Position numbers and translations under genes: made by a program. DNA of 64,000 nucleotides from JADLCX01 sp964630785 (GTDB lineage: Bacteria; Planctomycetota; Phycisphaerae; Phycisphaerales; UBA1924). Positions 1-7,155 of the stretch are shown one piece after another. The notes beneath the pieces are model-generated. The model made no database searches, was not told the origin of the DNA, and saw only the letters and a list, made by a program, of their open reading frames with translations. Each line of letters opens with the position of its first letter. Position 1 is the first letter of the stretch. The stretch is from positions 1-64,000 of the forward strand of contig CAZVZG010000013.1 in the NCBI GenBank assembly GCA_964630785.1, read 5' to 3'.

Positions 1-60
1 GGGGGGGGGGGGGGGGGGGCGGGGGTGGGGGGGCGGGGGGGGGGGGGTGGGGGGGTGGGG
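1..60. repeat. G-homopolymer / G-run tract at window edge
   Basis: Sixty bases that are almost pure G, broken only by single C or T residues, ending exactly at the stop codon of the minus-strand lyase gene. It has the form of several G-runs able to fold as a G-quadruplex. On the lyase transcript it would be a C-rich tail. It may also mark the end of an assembled contig, so its true length is uncertain. Confidence 0.8.
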
Positions 61-1497
61 TCACACACCCGCGCCCGGGGGCCGCGCCGTTGCGCCCGCC
101 TCGCGGATGACCTTGGACCCCGTCACCGGAGCGAACGTCGCCTGGAAGAAGCGCAGGTACTTGGGCTCGTAGGTCATGTTGAGCCCGACCACGCGATCGG
201 CGTGCTCGGCCACCTCGATCACCGACTCGGCCGTCACGTCCATGTGCGCCTGCGTGTACACCCGGCGCGGGATCGTGAGCCGCACCAGTTCGAGGCTCGG
301 GTAGATGTTCTCGCCCGTGTCCTTGTCCCGACCGGCCGACACCGCGCCGCGCTCCATCGCCCGCACGCCCGAGTCCACGTACAACGCCGCGGCCAGCGCC
401 TGCGACGGGAACTGCTCGCGCGGGATGTGCGGGAGCATCTTCGCCGCGTTCAAGAAGATCCCGTGCCCCCCGATCGGTTTGACGATCGGCACCCCGGCCC
501 GCATCAACAGCTCGCCGAGGTACTCCACCTGGCCGATCCGCGCGTGCAGGTGGTCATACTGCACCGACTCCTCGATGCCGATCGCCATCGCCTCCATGTC
601 GCGCCCGGCCAGGCCGCCGTAGGTGTGCAGGCCCTCGTACACGACCACCAGGTTGCGGGCCTGCTCGGCCAGCTCGTCGTCGTTCAGGCAGAGGAACCCG
701 CCGATGTTCACCAGGCAGTCCTTCTTCGCCGAGTTGGTGCACCCGTCGGTGAGCGAGCAGATCTCCAGCAGGATGTCGGCGATGACCTTGCCCGCGTACC
801 CCGGCTCGCGCTCGCGGATGAAGTACGCGTTCTCCACCGCCCGCGTCGCGTCGAGCATCACACGGATGCCGTGCCGGTTGCACAGTTCCCGCACCGCGCG
901 CAGGTTCGCCAGGCTGATCGGCTGCCCGCCGGCCATGTTGACGTTGCACTGCACGTTGATGTACGGGATCTTGGCCGCGCCGTGCTCGGCGATTACGCGC
1001 CCGAGCTTGGCCAGGTCGATGTTGCCCTTGAAGGGTGACTCGTCGTCCGAGTCGTGCGCCTCATCGCAGATGATGTCCACGAACCGCCCGCCCGCGAGCT
1101 CCTGGTGCGCCTTGGTCGTGGTGAAGTACATGTTGCCCGGGATCACGTCGCCGGGCTTGATGAGCATTGTGGAGAGGATGTTCTCGGCGCCACGCCCCTG
1201 GTGCGTCGGGATCAGGTGCTTGTACCCGTAGTGCCGGTGCACCACCTCCTCGAGGTGGTAGTAGTTCGCGCTGCCCGCGTACGCCTCATCGCCGATCATC
1301 ATCCCCGCCCATTGCCGATCGCTCATGGCGCTCGTGCCCGAGTCGGTCAGCAGGTCGATGTACACGTCCTCGCTCGTGAGCAGGAACGTGTTGAACCCGG
1401 CCGCGGCGATCGCCATCTCGCGCTCGGCCCGGGTCGTCATCTTCAGGTGCTCGACCATCTTGATCTTGAACGGCTCGGCCCAGGAACGGCGGGACAT
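61..1497 (-). CDS. tpl: Tyrosine phenol-lyase (tryptophanase/TPL family, PLP enzyme)
   Basis: A 478-residue PLP-dependent beta-eliminating lyase that would split L-tyrosine into phenol, pyruvate and ammonium in the cytoplasm. The family signatures are all visible: FLLTSEDVYIDLLTDSGT (residues 38-55), the IPTHQGRGAEN segment (about 96-106) and the PLP lysine in SAKKDCLVNIGG (Lys259). It resembles tyrosine phenol-lyase more than tryptophanase: it has AMSDRQWAGMM, GRDMEAMAIG and Arg383 in the MERG motif, where E. coli tryptophanase has Ile at the equivalent of TPL Arg381. The start at 1497 is chosen because GAGGAGT lies about 5 bases upstream; the open frame extends 27 codons further without family similarity. 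Residual doubt concerns tyrosine versus tryptophan as substrate. Confidence 0.88.
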   Translation of the reverse strand: MSRRSWAEPFKIKMVEHLKMTTRAEREMAIAAAGFNTFLLTSEDVYIDLLTDSGTSAMSDRQWAGMMIGDEAYAGSANYYHLEEVVHRHYGYKHLIPTHQGRGAENILSTMLIKPGDVIPGNMYFTTTKAHQELAGGRFVDIICDEAHDSDDESPFKGNIDLAKLGRVIAEHGAAKIPYINVQCNVNMAGGQPISLANLRAVRELCNRHGIRVMLDATRAVENAYFIREREPGYAGKVIADILLEICSLTDGCTNSAKKDCLVNIGGFLCLNDDELAEQARNLVVVYEGLHTYGGLAGRDMEAMAIGIEESVQYDHLHARIGQVEYLGELLMRAGVPIVKPIGGHGIFLNAAKMLPHIPREQFPSQALAAALYVDSGVRAMERGAVSAGRDKDTGENIYPSLELVRLTIPRRVYTQAHMDVTAESVIEVAEHADRVVGLNMTYEPKYLRFFQATFAPVTGSKVIREAGATARPPGAGV

Positions 1498-1567
1498 GGC
1501 GGGGACTCCTCGACGGGGTGGGATGGGGGTGGGGAGATGGGTGGGACGGGCTAGATGCCAAAGGACA

Positions 1568-1573
1568 ATAATA
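1568..1573 (-). promoter_or_regulatory. Candidate -10 element upstream of tpl
   Basis: Read on the minus strand this is TATTAT in a conspicuously AT-rich patch (about 1565-1590) of an otherwise GC-rich region, 70 bases upstream of the tpl start. No convincing -35 was found at 17 bases, so this is suggestive only. Confidence 0.3.
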
Positions 1574-1619
1574 TCCATAAATACCCAAGAGGCAAACCCG
1601 CGACCGGAGGCGTCGGGCT

Positions 1620-1935
1620 GATTCCCGTTTCACCCCCTCGATGACCTGCCTGTCCAAAACTGGGTTTCCGCCACCGCCCTCTTCAAACGCCGACTGTGCT
1701 CTTCCAACTCCTTGGGGCCGCCGGATGTGATTGTCCCCATGCTGCGGAACTGACTGCGGGAGAGGGCGAAGGGCGGGGGGTGAGGGGCGGAGGCGCCGGC
1801 GCTGCGGCGTCTGCTCGAAGAACTCCAGCTTCTGACACCCCCGCCCCACCTCTGGCCCCGGCCCTCCAAACCCTCCGCCTCACGAAGCTTCCGGATGTCC
1901 TCCTCCGTCCCGTGGCCCTTCCGCTTTATCGTCAA
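1620..1935 (-). pseudogene. Decayed IS3-family transposase OrfA fragment
   Basis: No intact frame exists, but pieces of an IS3 OrfA appear in order on the minus strand in two reading frames. The N-terminus reads TIKRKGHGTEEDIRKLREAE (compare KRKRHTEEQIIRKLREAE). Next comes QKLEFFEQT in a second frame (compare RKLGVSEQTYYRW). Then KELEEHSRRLKRAVAE follows in the first frame (compare KELEEENRRLKRLVAD), and VLDRQVIEGVKRES in the second (compare LDKQILKEVLKGN). At least two frameshifts are therefore needed. No OrfB integrase part and no terminal inverted repeats were seen. This accounts for most of the 560-base gap between mqnC and tpl. Confidence 0.6.
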
Positions 1936-2058
1936 GAGCCTTCTGGGTACTTCGTACCCAAAGGACGCTCATCCGGCGTGGATCAGGATTTCCAGGGCAG
2001 GTCAGCAACTCACGGTTCCGGAGGTCTTGGAATGGGCTCTAGCGTTTCTCCCACCACG

Positions 2059-3576
2059 TCACATCCCCCGCGTCTCCACCGAAGCCCCCACCGTCAGCCC
2101 CACCTTCGCCACCCGCTTGACGCCCACCGCGCGAGGGGCTTGTTGGTGCATCCTGGCCGCGCGGTGTTCGGACCAGTCCTTCACGCGCAGGTCCGGCGAG
2201 TCAGGCCCGGCGTGGACGCGCAGCACGTCGTATGTGTTGTTCCTCTGGGCGGGCGTGAAGCCGGCCTCGCGGATGAGGCGGCACAGCACGGCCTCGTCGA
2301 GGCAGTACGTCGTGCCCGCGCTGCTCACCACGTTCTCCTCCATCATCACGCTGCCCATGTCGGTCGCGCCGTACTGCAGGGCGACTTGGCCGATGTGGGG
2401 GCCCATCGTGACCCAACTGGCGCCGATGGAGTAGATGTTGTCCAGGAACAGCCGAGACAGCGCCTGCGTCCGCAGGTAGTCGGTCGCGCTCGACATCCGC
2501 ACCCGGCGGCCGAACAACGGCACGCGCGCGCCGAGCTCCTCGGGCGAGAGCGTCTCGTCCAGCCCCGCGGCCGTGTCGCCGGGAAACTCGGCCCCATCAA
2601 CAAGTTCCTCCGGCTCCGAGCCCCAGTCCTTCACCCGCCCCAGGGGTGTGTTCTCGCGCTGGAAGGGCCACGCGATGAATGCCTTGTAGTGCCCAGCCGG
2701 AACACCCGCTCTCCCATATCCGCTATCCGCTATCCGATATCCGCTATCGGCTCCCGCGAGCCCCAGGGCCCGATCCTGCCACCTTCGCACCAGGTCCATG
2801 TGGCCCACGCGGTCGGCGATGCCCTCGATGTGCCCGAACATCATCGTCGCGCTCGTGAACATACCAAGCGTGTGCGCGACGTACATGCACGTCAGCCACG
2901 CCTCGGCGTCGCACTTACCCAGCCCGATCTTGCGGCGGACGTGCGGAGCAAAGATCTCGCCGCCACCCCCGGGCAGCGAATCGAGCCCGGCGTCACGCAA
3001 CCGCACCATCACCCAGCGCACCTTGTCCTCCAGCGTCGCGCCCGGCGGATCGAAAAAGTGCACGAACTCGACGAACTCAGGCGGGCTGAACGCGTGGATG
3101 TGGACGTCCGGGAAGCGGGCTTTGAGCCCGCTGAGCAGCCCCGTGTACCACTCCAGCGGAAGCGCCGGGTTCATGCCCCCCTGCATCAGCACCTGCGTCC
3201 CGCCGATCGCCCGCAACGCGGCCACCTTGTCGTAGATCGCTTCCGGTTCCAGCGTGTACGCGTCGGCGTCGTCGGCGTCTCGCCGGAACGCGCAGAACGT
3301 GCACCGGGCGTTGCACACGTTCGTGTAGTTGATGTTGCGGTCGATGATGTACGTGCGCACGTGGTCGCCGTGCAGCGTGCGGGCCCGGGCATCGGCGTAG
3401 CGCCCCAGCGCGGTGAGGCTCAGGCGATGGAAGGCTTCGAGGGCCTGCGCCGCGCTCAGGCGAGCCTCACCCGCCGCCACCGCTTCGAGCAGCCCGGGAT
3501 CGGTCGCGTCCAGATGCGGATATTCGGGGGAGTGGAGGGGGGGTGAGGGGGGGGGGGGAGAGAACGTGCTGGACAT
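2059..3576 (-). CDS. mqnC: Cyclic dehypoxanthinyl futalosine synthase (radical SAM, menaquinone pathway)
   Basis: A 505-residue radical SAM enzyme of the futalosine route to menaquinone, expected to cyclise dehypoxanthine futalosine. The cluster motif CNARCTFC (Cys88, Cys92, Cys95) sits in RNINYTNVC...CAFRRD, typical of MqnC rather than MqnE. Other family blocks are GGTQVLMQGGMNP, LDSLPGGGGEIFAPHVR, FTSATMMFGHIEG, AFIAWPFQ and SRLFLDNIYSIGASWVTMGP...GSVMMEENVV. The start at 3576 removes a 67-codon unconserved extension. The first 20 residues are Pro/Ser-rich because they lie over a G-run on the plus strand. An in-frame insertion of about 20 residues before AFIAWPFQ (about residues 270-290) contains five tandem heptamers and is absent from the usual family layout. 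Confidence 0.9.
   Translation of the reverse strand: MSSTFSPPPPSPPLHSPEYPHLDATDPGLLEAVAAGEARLSAAQALEAFHRLSLTALGRYADARARTLHGDHVRTYIIDRNINYTNVCNARCTFCAFRRDADDADAYTLEPEAIYDKVAALRAIGGTQVLMQGGMNPALPLEWYTGLLSGLKARFPDVHIHAFSPPEFVEFVHFFDPPGATLEDKVRWVMVRLRDAGLDSLPGGGGEIFAPHVRRKIGLGKCDAEAWLTCMYVAHTLGMFTSATMMFGHIEGIADRVGHMDLVRRWQDRALGLAGADSGYRIADSGYGRAGVPAGHYKAFIAWPFQRENTPLGRVKDWGSEPEELVDGAEFPGDTAAGLDETLSPEELGARVPLFGRRVRMSSATDYLRTQALSRLFLDNIYSIGASWVTMGPHIGQVALQYGATDMGSVMMEENVVSSAGTTYCLDEAVLCRLIREAGFTPAQRNNTYDVLRVHAGPDSPDLRVKDWSEHRAARMHQQAPRAVGVKRVAKVGLTVGASVETRGM
2718..2752. repeat. Five tandem heptamers (ATCCGCT-type) inside mqnC
   Basis: Five head-to-tail copies of a 7-bp unit on the plus strand: ATCCGCT, ATCCGCT, ATCCGAT, ATCCGCT, ATCGGCT. 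They fall within the MqnC coding sequence, where the minus strand reads ADSGYRIADSGY. Because 7 is not a multiple of 3, gain or loss of one unit would shift the frame. Confidence 0.9.
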
Positions 3577-3622
3577 GGCGAAGGGCACCCTTCCGGATTC
3601 GGCGTTTTCAGAAAACTGTGAA

Positions 3623-3628
3623 AGTATA
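3623..3628 (-). promoter_or_regulatory. Candidate -10 element of mqnC
   Basis: TATACT on the minus strand, about 47 bases upstream of the chosen mqnC start, followed by an AT-richer leader. A matching -35 hexamer is not obvious. Confidence 0.4.
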
Positions 3629-3867
3629 CCGCCCCGCCCCGACTGACCGGCGACGGCAGTCTCCCTTCTCTCGCGTCCGAAAACCCAATCGCCGCGGCCC
3701 GCCCGTGCGGGCTGGGCTAGATGGGCAGCCCTGGCGCGCGTTTCGACGCCCAAAGCCGGCAACGCGGCTGGTGGCACGCGCCCATAAGTCCGATTTCCGA
3801 TCTGAGACCGTGTCCTTCCACTTCACACGCGGCCCGGTTCGCCGCGGCGGTCGCCGAGGATCGACCC

Positions 3868-4923
3868 ATGCTCCAGGCCCAACAGCAGCCCCACATCAGC
3901 GCGGCGGTCAAGCACTGCCGCGGCTGGATCACCCTGCTCTCGATCTTCGTCGCCTTCTGCTGCGTGACCCAGATGCTCACCTACGGCTTCGTGAAGTTCA
4001 CCGACGTGCGGTTCAAGGAAGTTTCCCAGCCCACGCCCTACGGCGAACGGAACCTTAAGGTCGTGAACCCGGCCGAGCCCGAGAAGAAGGTCGCGTCGCT
4101 GGCCGCGGAAACACCCACCGGGGGGCACGAGGCCGCTGTCGGCGGGGTCCGTTCCGGCGCGATCGAGCACGGTCGCGAGGTCGGCCCCACGCGGGTGCGA
4201 TCCAACGCCGACACGGTCATGGCCCGCGTGAACCTCTTCGCGACCGGCGCGGGCTCGCTCGCGTGCGTCATGCTCGCCCTGATGACCATGATGGGCACGG
4301 TCATCGCCGGCGGCGGCAACGTGCCGGGCGTCGAGCGGGCCGTCACCGCGACGACGTGGTCCCTGGTGATCGGCCTCTTGTGCCTGCCCTGGTCCAGCGC
4401 GTTCCCGCACCTGCGAGTCCCGGGAGTCTTCGCCGACTACCCGAGCCTCTGCGCCGTCGCCGACAAGGCCCCCGGCTCTCTCAGCCCGACCGTCGCGTTC
4501 TTCCAGTGGATCGTCATGCCGATCGGCGCGGCGTGCCTCTCCATGATGGTGCTGGGGATGTACCGCACCGGCGTCGAGCGGGGCATCATCGCCACCAGCG
4601 TCAACCACTTCGACGCCGCGATCCAGCGAGAGATGAACGAGATCGCCAAGCGCGGCGTCTCGCCCGGCGGGTCGGTCCGCGCCGTGGGTTCCATGAACCG
4701 CGTCGTCGGCATGCCCCCGCCCGCGACCGCGCCGGCGATGTCTCCGATGGTCGCCGTTTCCGCGGCCGGCACGCACGGCCCGGGCGTCCCCCGCTCGGAG
4801 TTCGGCCCGACGCCCGTCGAGTCGGCCCTGGAGCAGGCCGCGGCGGTCGCCTCGTCGCTCGTCCGCGACACCAACGCGGCCGGCCGCTCGGTCGTCGACG
4901 GCAACTACCGGCGACTGATCTGA
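3868..4923 (+). CDS. Hypothetical four-helix membrane protein
   Basis: A 351-residue protein of no recognised family. It shows about four hydrophobic segments: WITLLSIFVAFCCVTQML near the N-terminus, a pair around LFATGAGSLACVMLALMTMMGTV and TATTWSLVIGLLCLPW, and a fourth around FFQWIVMPIGAACLSMMVLGMY. The approximately 70 residues between the first and second helices are charged and probably extracytoplasmic or periplasmic. The C-terminal 100 residues are Ala/Pro/Gly-rich and low in complexity. The start at 3868 has GAGGA 7 bases upstream; an earlier in-frame ATG at 3721 lacks one. It ends 30 bases from the convergent recombinase gene. Confidence 0.7.
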   Translation: MLQAQQQPHISAAVKHCRGWITLLSIFVAFCCVTQMLTYGFVKFTDVRFKEVSQPTPYGERNLKVVNPAEPEKKVASLAAETPTGGHEAAVGGVRSGAIEHGREVGPTRVRSNADTVMARVNLFATGAGSLACVMLALMTMMGTVIAGGGNVPGVERAVTATTWSLVIGLLCLPWSSAFPHLRVPGVFADYPSLCAVADKAPGSLSPTVAFFQWIVMPIGAACLSMMVLGMYRTGVERGIIATSVNHFDAAIQREMNEIAKRGVSPGGSVRAVGSMNRVVGMPPPATAPAMSPMVAVSAAGTHGPGVPRSEFGPTPVESALEQAAAVASSLVRDTNAAGRSVVDGNYRRLI

Positions 4924-4953
4924 ACGTCCCCCGATCCCGCTCTCAAACCGTGT

Positions 4954-5886
4954 TTACGGCCTGGGGTGGAACTTTCGCTGCGCATCGCGGAAGCGGGTCG
5001 AGTCCACGTGCGTGTAGATCTGCGTCGTGGCGATGTCGGCGTGCCCGAGCAGTTCCTGCACGACGCGCAGGTCGGCCCCGCCTTGGAGCAGGTGCGTCGC
5101 AAACGAGTGCCTCAACAGGTGCGGATGCACCCCCTTGAGCCCCGCGGCCGCCGCGTTCTTCCTCACCAGTTGCCACACAGCGACGCGCTCCAGCGGCCGC
5201 CCCGTGCGAGAAAGCAGCAGCCGCCCGTCGCTTCGATCGCCCGCGCGCCCGCCCACCAGCCGCCCGCGGCAATGATCAAGGTACTCGCGGATCGCCGCCT
5301 GCGCAGGCTTGCCGATGGGGACCAGCCGCTGCTTCCGGCCCTTGCCCGTGACGATCACGACGCCCAGCGTCGGCTGCATGTCGCGGACCCGCAGGTCGGC
5401 AACCTCGGTCGCGCGCAGGCCACAGGCGTACATCAGCTCCAGCATCGCCTTGTCGCGAAGGTGCAGCGGAATCGCCGCGGCCTCCCGTCCCTGCTCCGTC
5501 TCCGCCGCCGCCGCGGCGCACTTCAACGGCGCCTCAAGCAACAGCCCCACCTGCCGCGGCGTCATCAACCCGGGGAGCTTTTTCCAGCGCGTCGGGCGGT
5601 CAAGGTAGTCGGCCGGGTTCTCCGCCAGCCGGCCCGTGGACACCATCCACCGGAAAAGCACCTTGACCGTTGCCAGGTGCCGCACGATGCTCGACGGCGC
5701 GAGGCCCTTCTCGTGGTGAAGCCACCCCAGGTGATCCGACAGGTCACGCGGCACGATCTCAGCGGGCGATCCTCGCCCCCGCCGCGTCATGTCGGCGAGC
5801 AGATCGCGCACGTCGCGCTCGTACGATTCCAGCGTGTTGGCCGAGAGCCCGCATTCAACCCGAATGAACGCCGCGAAAGGCGCCAT
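4954..5886 (-). CDS. xerD: Tyrosine recombinase XerC/XerD-like
   Basis: A 310-residue site-specific recombinase of the size and layout of the chromosome-dimer resolvases. The N-terminal SAM-like domain has FIRVECGLSANTLESYERDV. The catalytic domain shows all active-site residues: Arg158 in ACGLRATEV, Lys182 in TGKGRKQR, His256 and Arg259 in HLLRHSFATHL, His282 in LLGHADIATT and nucleophile Tyr291 in IYTHVD. Housekeeping XerC/XerD is likelier than a phage integrase because the gene sits alone, with no att-like repeats or phage genes nearby. XerC and XerD cannot be told apart by eye. The start at 5886 is the ATG closest to the conserved N-terminus; no strong ribosome binding site decides it. 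Confidence 0.85.
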   Translation of the reverse strand: MAPFAAFIRVECGLSANTLESYERDVRDLLADMTRRGRGSPAEIVPRDLSDHLGWLHHEKGLAPSSIVRHLATVKVLFRWMVSTGRLAENPADYLDRPTRWKKLPGLMTPRQVGLLLEAPLKCAAAAAETEQGREAAAIPLHLRDKAMLELMYACGLRATEVADLRVRDMQPTLGVVIVTGKGRKQRLVPIGKPAQAAIREYLDHCRGRLVGGRAGDRSDGRLLLSRTGRPLERVAVWQLVRKNAAAAGLKGVHPHLLRHSFATHLLQGGADLRVVQELLGHADIATTQIYTHVDSTRFRDAQRKFHPRP

Positions 5887-6023
5887 GATGACCGCCAGTC
5901 CCGGCGCAATGAGCAGAGTTTCGGCGGGCGTGAGCGATGGGGGCAGCGAGAGCGGGGCGGAAGGCTCTAAACGACGTGCGGCGTGGGCTACCACAACCCT
6001 CTTTTCGGCATTCTCCCCCCCGT

Positions 6024-6042
6024 GGCATTGGCTTCCAGCCAA
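6024..6042. repeat. Intergenic palindromic repeat, copy 1
   Basis: GGCATTGGCTTCCAGCCAA, whose core TTGGCT-TCC-AGCCAA is a 6-bp inverted repeat. A related sequence in inverse orientation lies at 52936-52980. Both copies are intergenic. The rest of the 195 bases between the recombinase start and the SWIM-protein stop holds no gene. Confidence 0.5.
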
Positions 6043-6081
6043 CGTCGGGCCAAAGGACCGAAGCTTCGTCCCCCCTCCAAA

Positions 6082-7155
6082 TCACCCCCCGCACTCACCT
6101 ACACCTCCCCCCTCTCCCTCGATCGCCTCCCGCCCGATCACGTCGTAGCACGTCGCCATCAACCCCACCAGCGGGAACTTCGCCCCCGTGAACGGCGAGG
6201 CCCCCAACCGGCGCAGCAGCGGGTGCGACACTTCCGGGGGCCCGATCGGCAGATCAAGCTCCGCCAGCGCACCCGGGTCCGGCGCACGCCAGAAGTCGTG
6301 CACAAACTCTTCCAGCGGGCGGTCCGCCCTCTCCGCCAGCGGCACGTGCGGCGTGTACACCGGCGCGGCCCCTTCACCCGCGCCCGCTCCCCCGGCGCGC
6401 TGCATCCCCGCCAGCGCCCGCGCTTGGCGCAGCCTCTCCACCAGGTCGGTCTCGGCCATCCCCCGCAGCGACAGCATCAGCAGCGGGTGCGTGCCCAACC
6501 GCTCAGCGATCAGGTACATCAGGCAGCACACGTGCTTGCACCACGGCACGCCCGGTCTGCGGCTCGGCGGTGGGGGAGTGGGGGAGGGTGGGGGGGTGGG
6601 AACAGCCCCACCCAACGGCGGTGGCGGTGCGGGCTCGATCCCAGTGAACACCGAGCAGTTGCACGAAGGCGAGAGGTCCGCCGCGTCCGCCGGGAATAGG
6701 CGAAGCCCGTGCGGAGCGAACAGGTCCTCGATGTTGGCGGGGAGTTCGCCCGACAGAATCGCCGCGGCGTACCGCGCCTGCTGCGTCATCGCCGCGATGA
6801 CCCTCTCCCACTGCTCGTGCGTGAAGGTCGCCAGCCGCAGCGAGGTCTTGTACGCCGCGGGCAACCGCCCTTGTACGCGGGCGGAGATCAACCCCGGCTT
6901 GATCTCCAGCGTTCGTACCTGGCCCGCCATCGCGTATTCGAGCCCCTCGGCGAACTGCTCGCCCGGCGCGTGCGCCTCGGCCAGACGCAGCCAGCGCGCG
7001 CTCGCCCACGTCCAACCCGGGTACGTCGCGCTGGCCTCGACCGTCGTGGGCGCGACGCGCACCTGCATCCGTACGCCCCCGACCACGCGGCGCGGGTGCA
7101 GCGTCGGCTTGGCCGGGCGTCGATCAAACCGCGGCGCGTTCGGAGACCGGCTCAT
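6082..7155 (-). CDS. SWIM zinc-finger protein, partner of the SNF2 helicase
   Basis: A 357-residue protein with a SWIM-type zinc site, CNCSVF followed downstream by WCKHVCCLMYLIAE (pattern CxC...CxH). SWIM proteins of this kind are commonly encoded next to bacterial SNF2/DEAD helicases and are presumed to bind DNA or protein. The gene starts inside the last codons of the helicase gene (ATGA overlap at 7152-7155), so the two are almost certainly translationally coupled. Unusually, the two halves of the zinc site are separated by a Pro-rich insertion of roughly 30 residues (PPPPLGG...PPPPSRRP) that mirrors a G-run on the plus strand near 6575-6600. No enzymatic activity is evident. Confidence 0.82.
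   Translation of the reverse strand: MSRSPNAPRFDRRPAKPTLHPRRVVGGVRMQVRVAPTTVEASATYPGWTWASARWLRLAEAHAPGEQFAEGLEYAMAGQVRTLEIKPGLISARVQGRLPAAYKTSLRLATFTHEQWERVIAAMTQQARYAAAILSGELPANIEDLFAPHGLRLFPADAADLSPSCNCSVFTGIEPAPPPPLGGAVPTPPPSPTPPPPSRRPGVPWCKHVCCLMYLIAERLGTHPLLMLSLRGMAETDLVERLRQARALAGMQRAGGAGAGEGAAPVYTPHVPLAERADRPLEEFVHDFWRAPDPGALAELDLPIGPPEVSHPLLRRLGASPFTGAKFPLVGLMATCYDVIGREAIEGEGGGVGECGG

Noticed and set aside
1..60. Telomere-like or chromosome-end sequence
   Set aside because: The tract is an irregular G-run, not an iterated repeat unit, and similar shorter runs occur throughout the window.
4954..5886. Phage integrase marking a prophage or genomic island
   Set aside because: The protein has XerC/D size and motifs, no att-like duplication or phage gene lies nearby, and the tRNAs are kilobases away.
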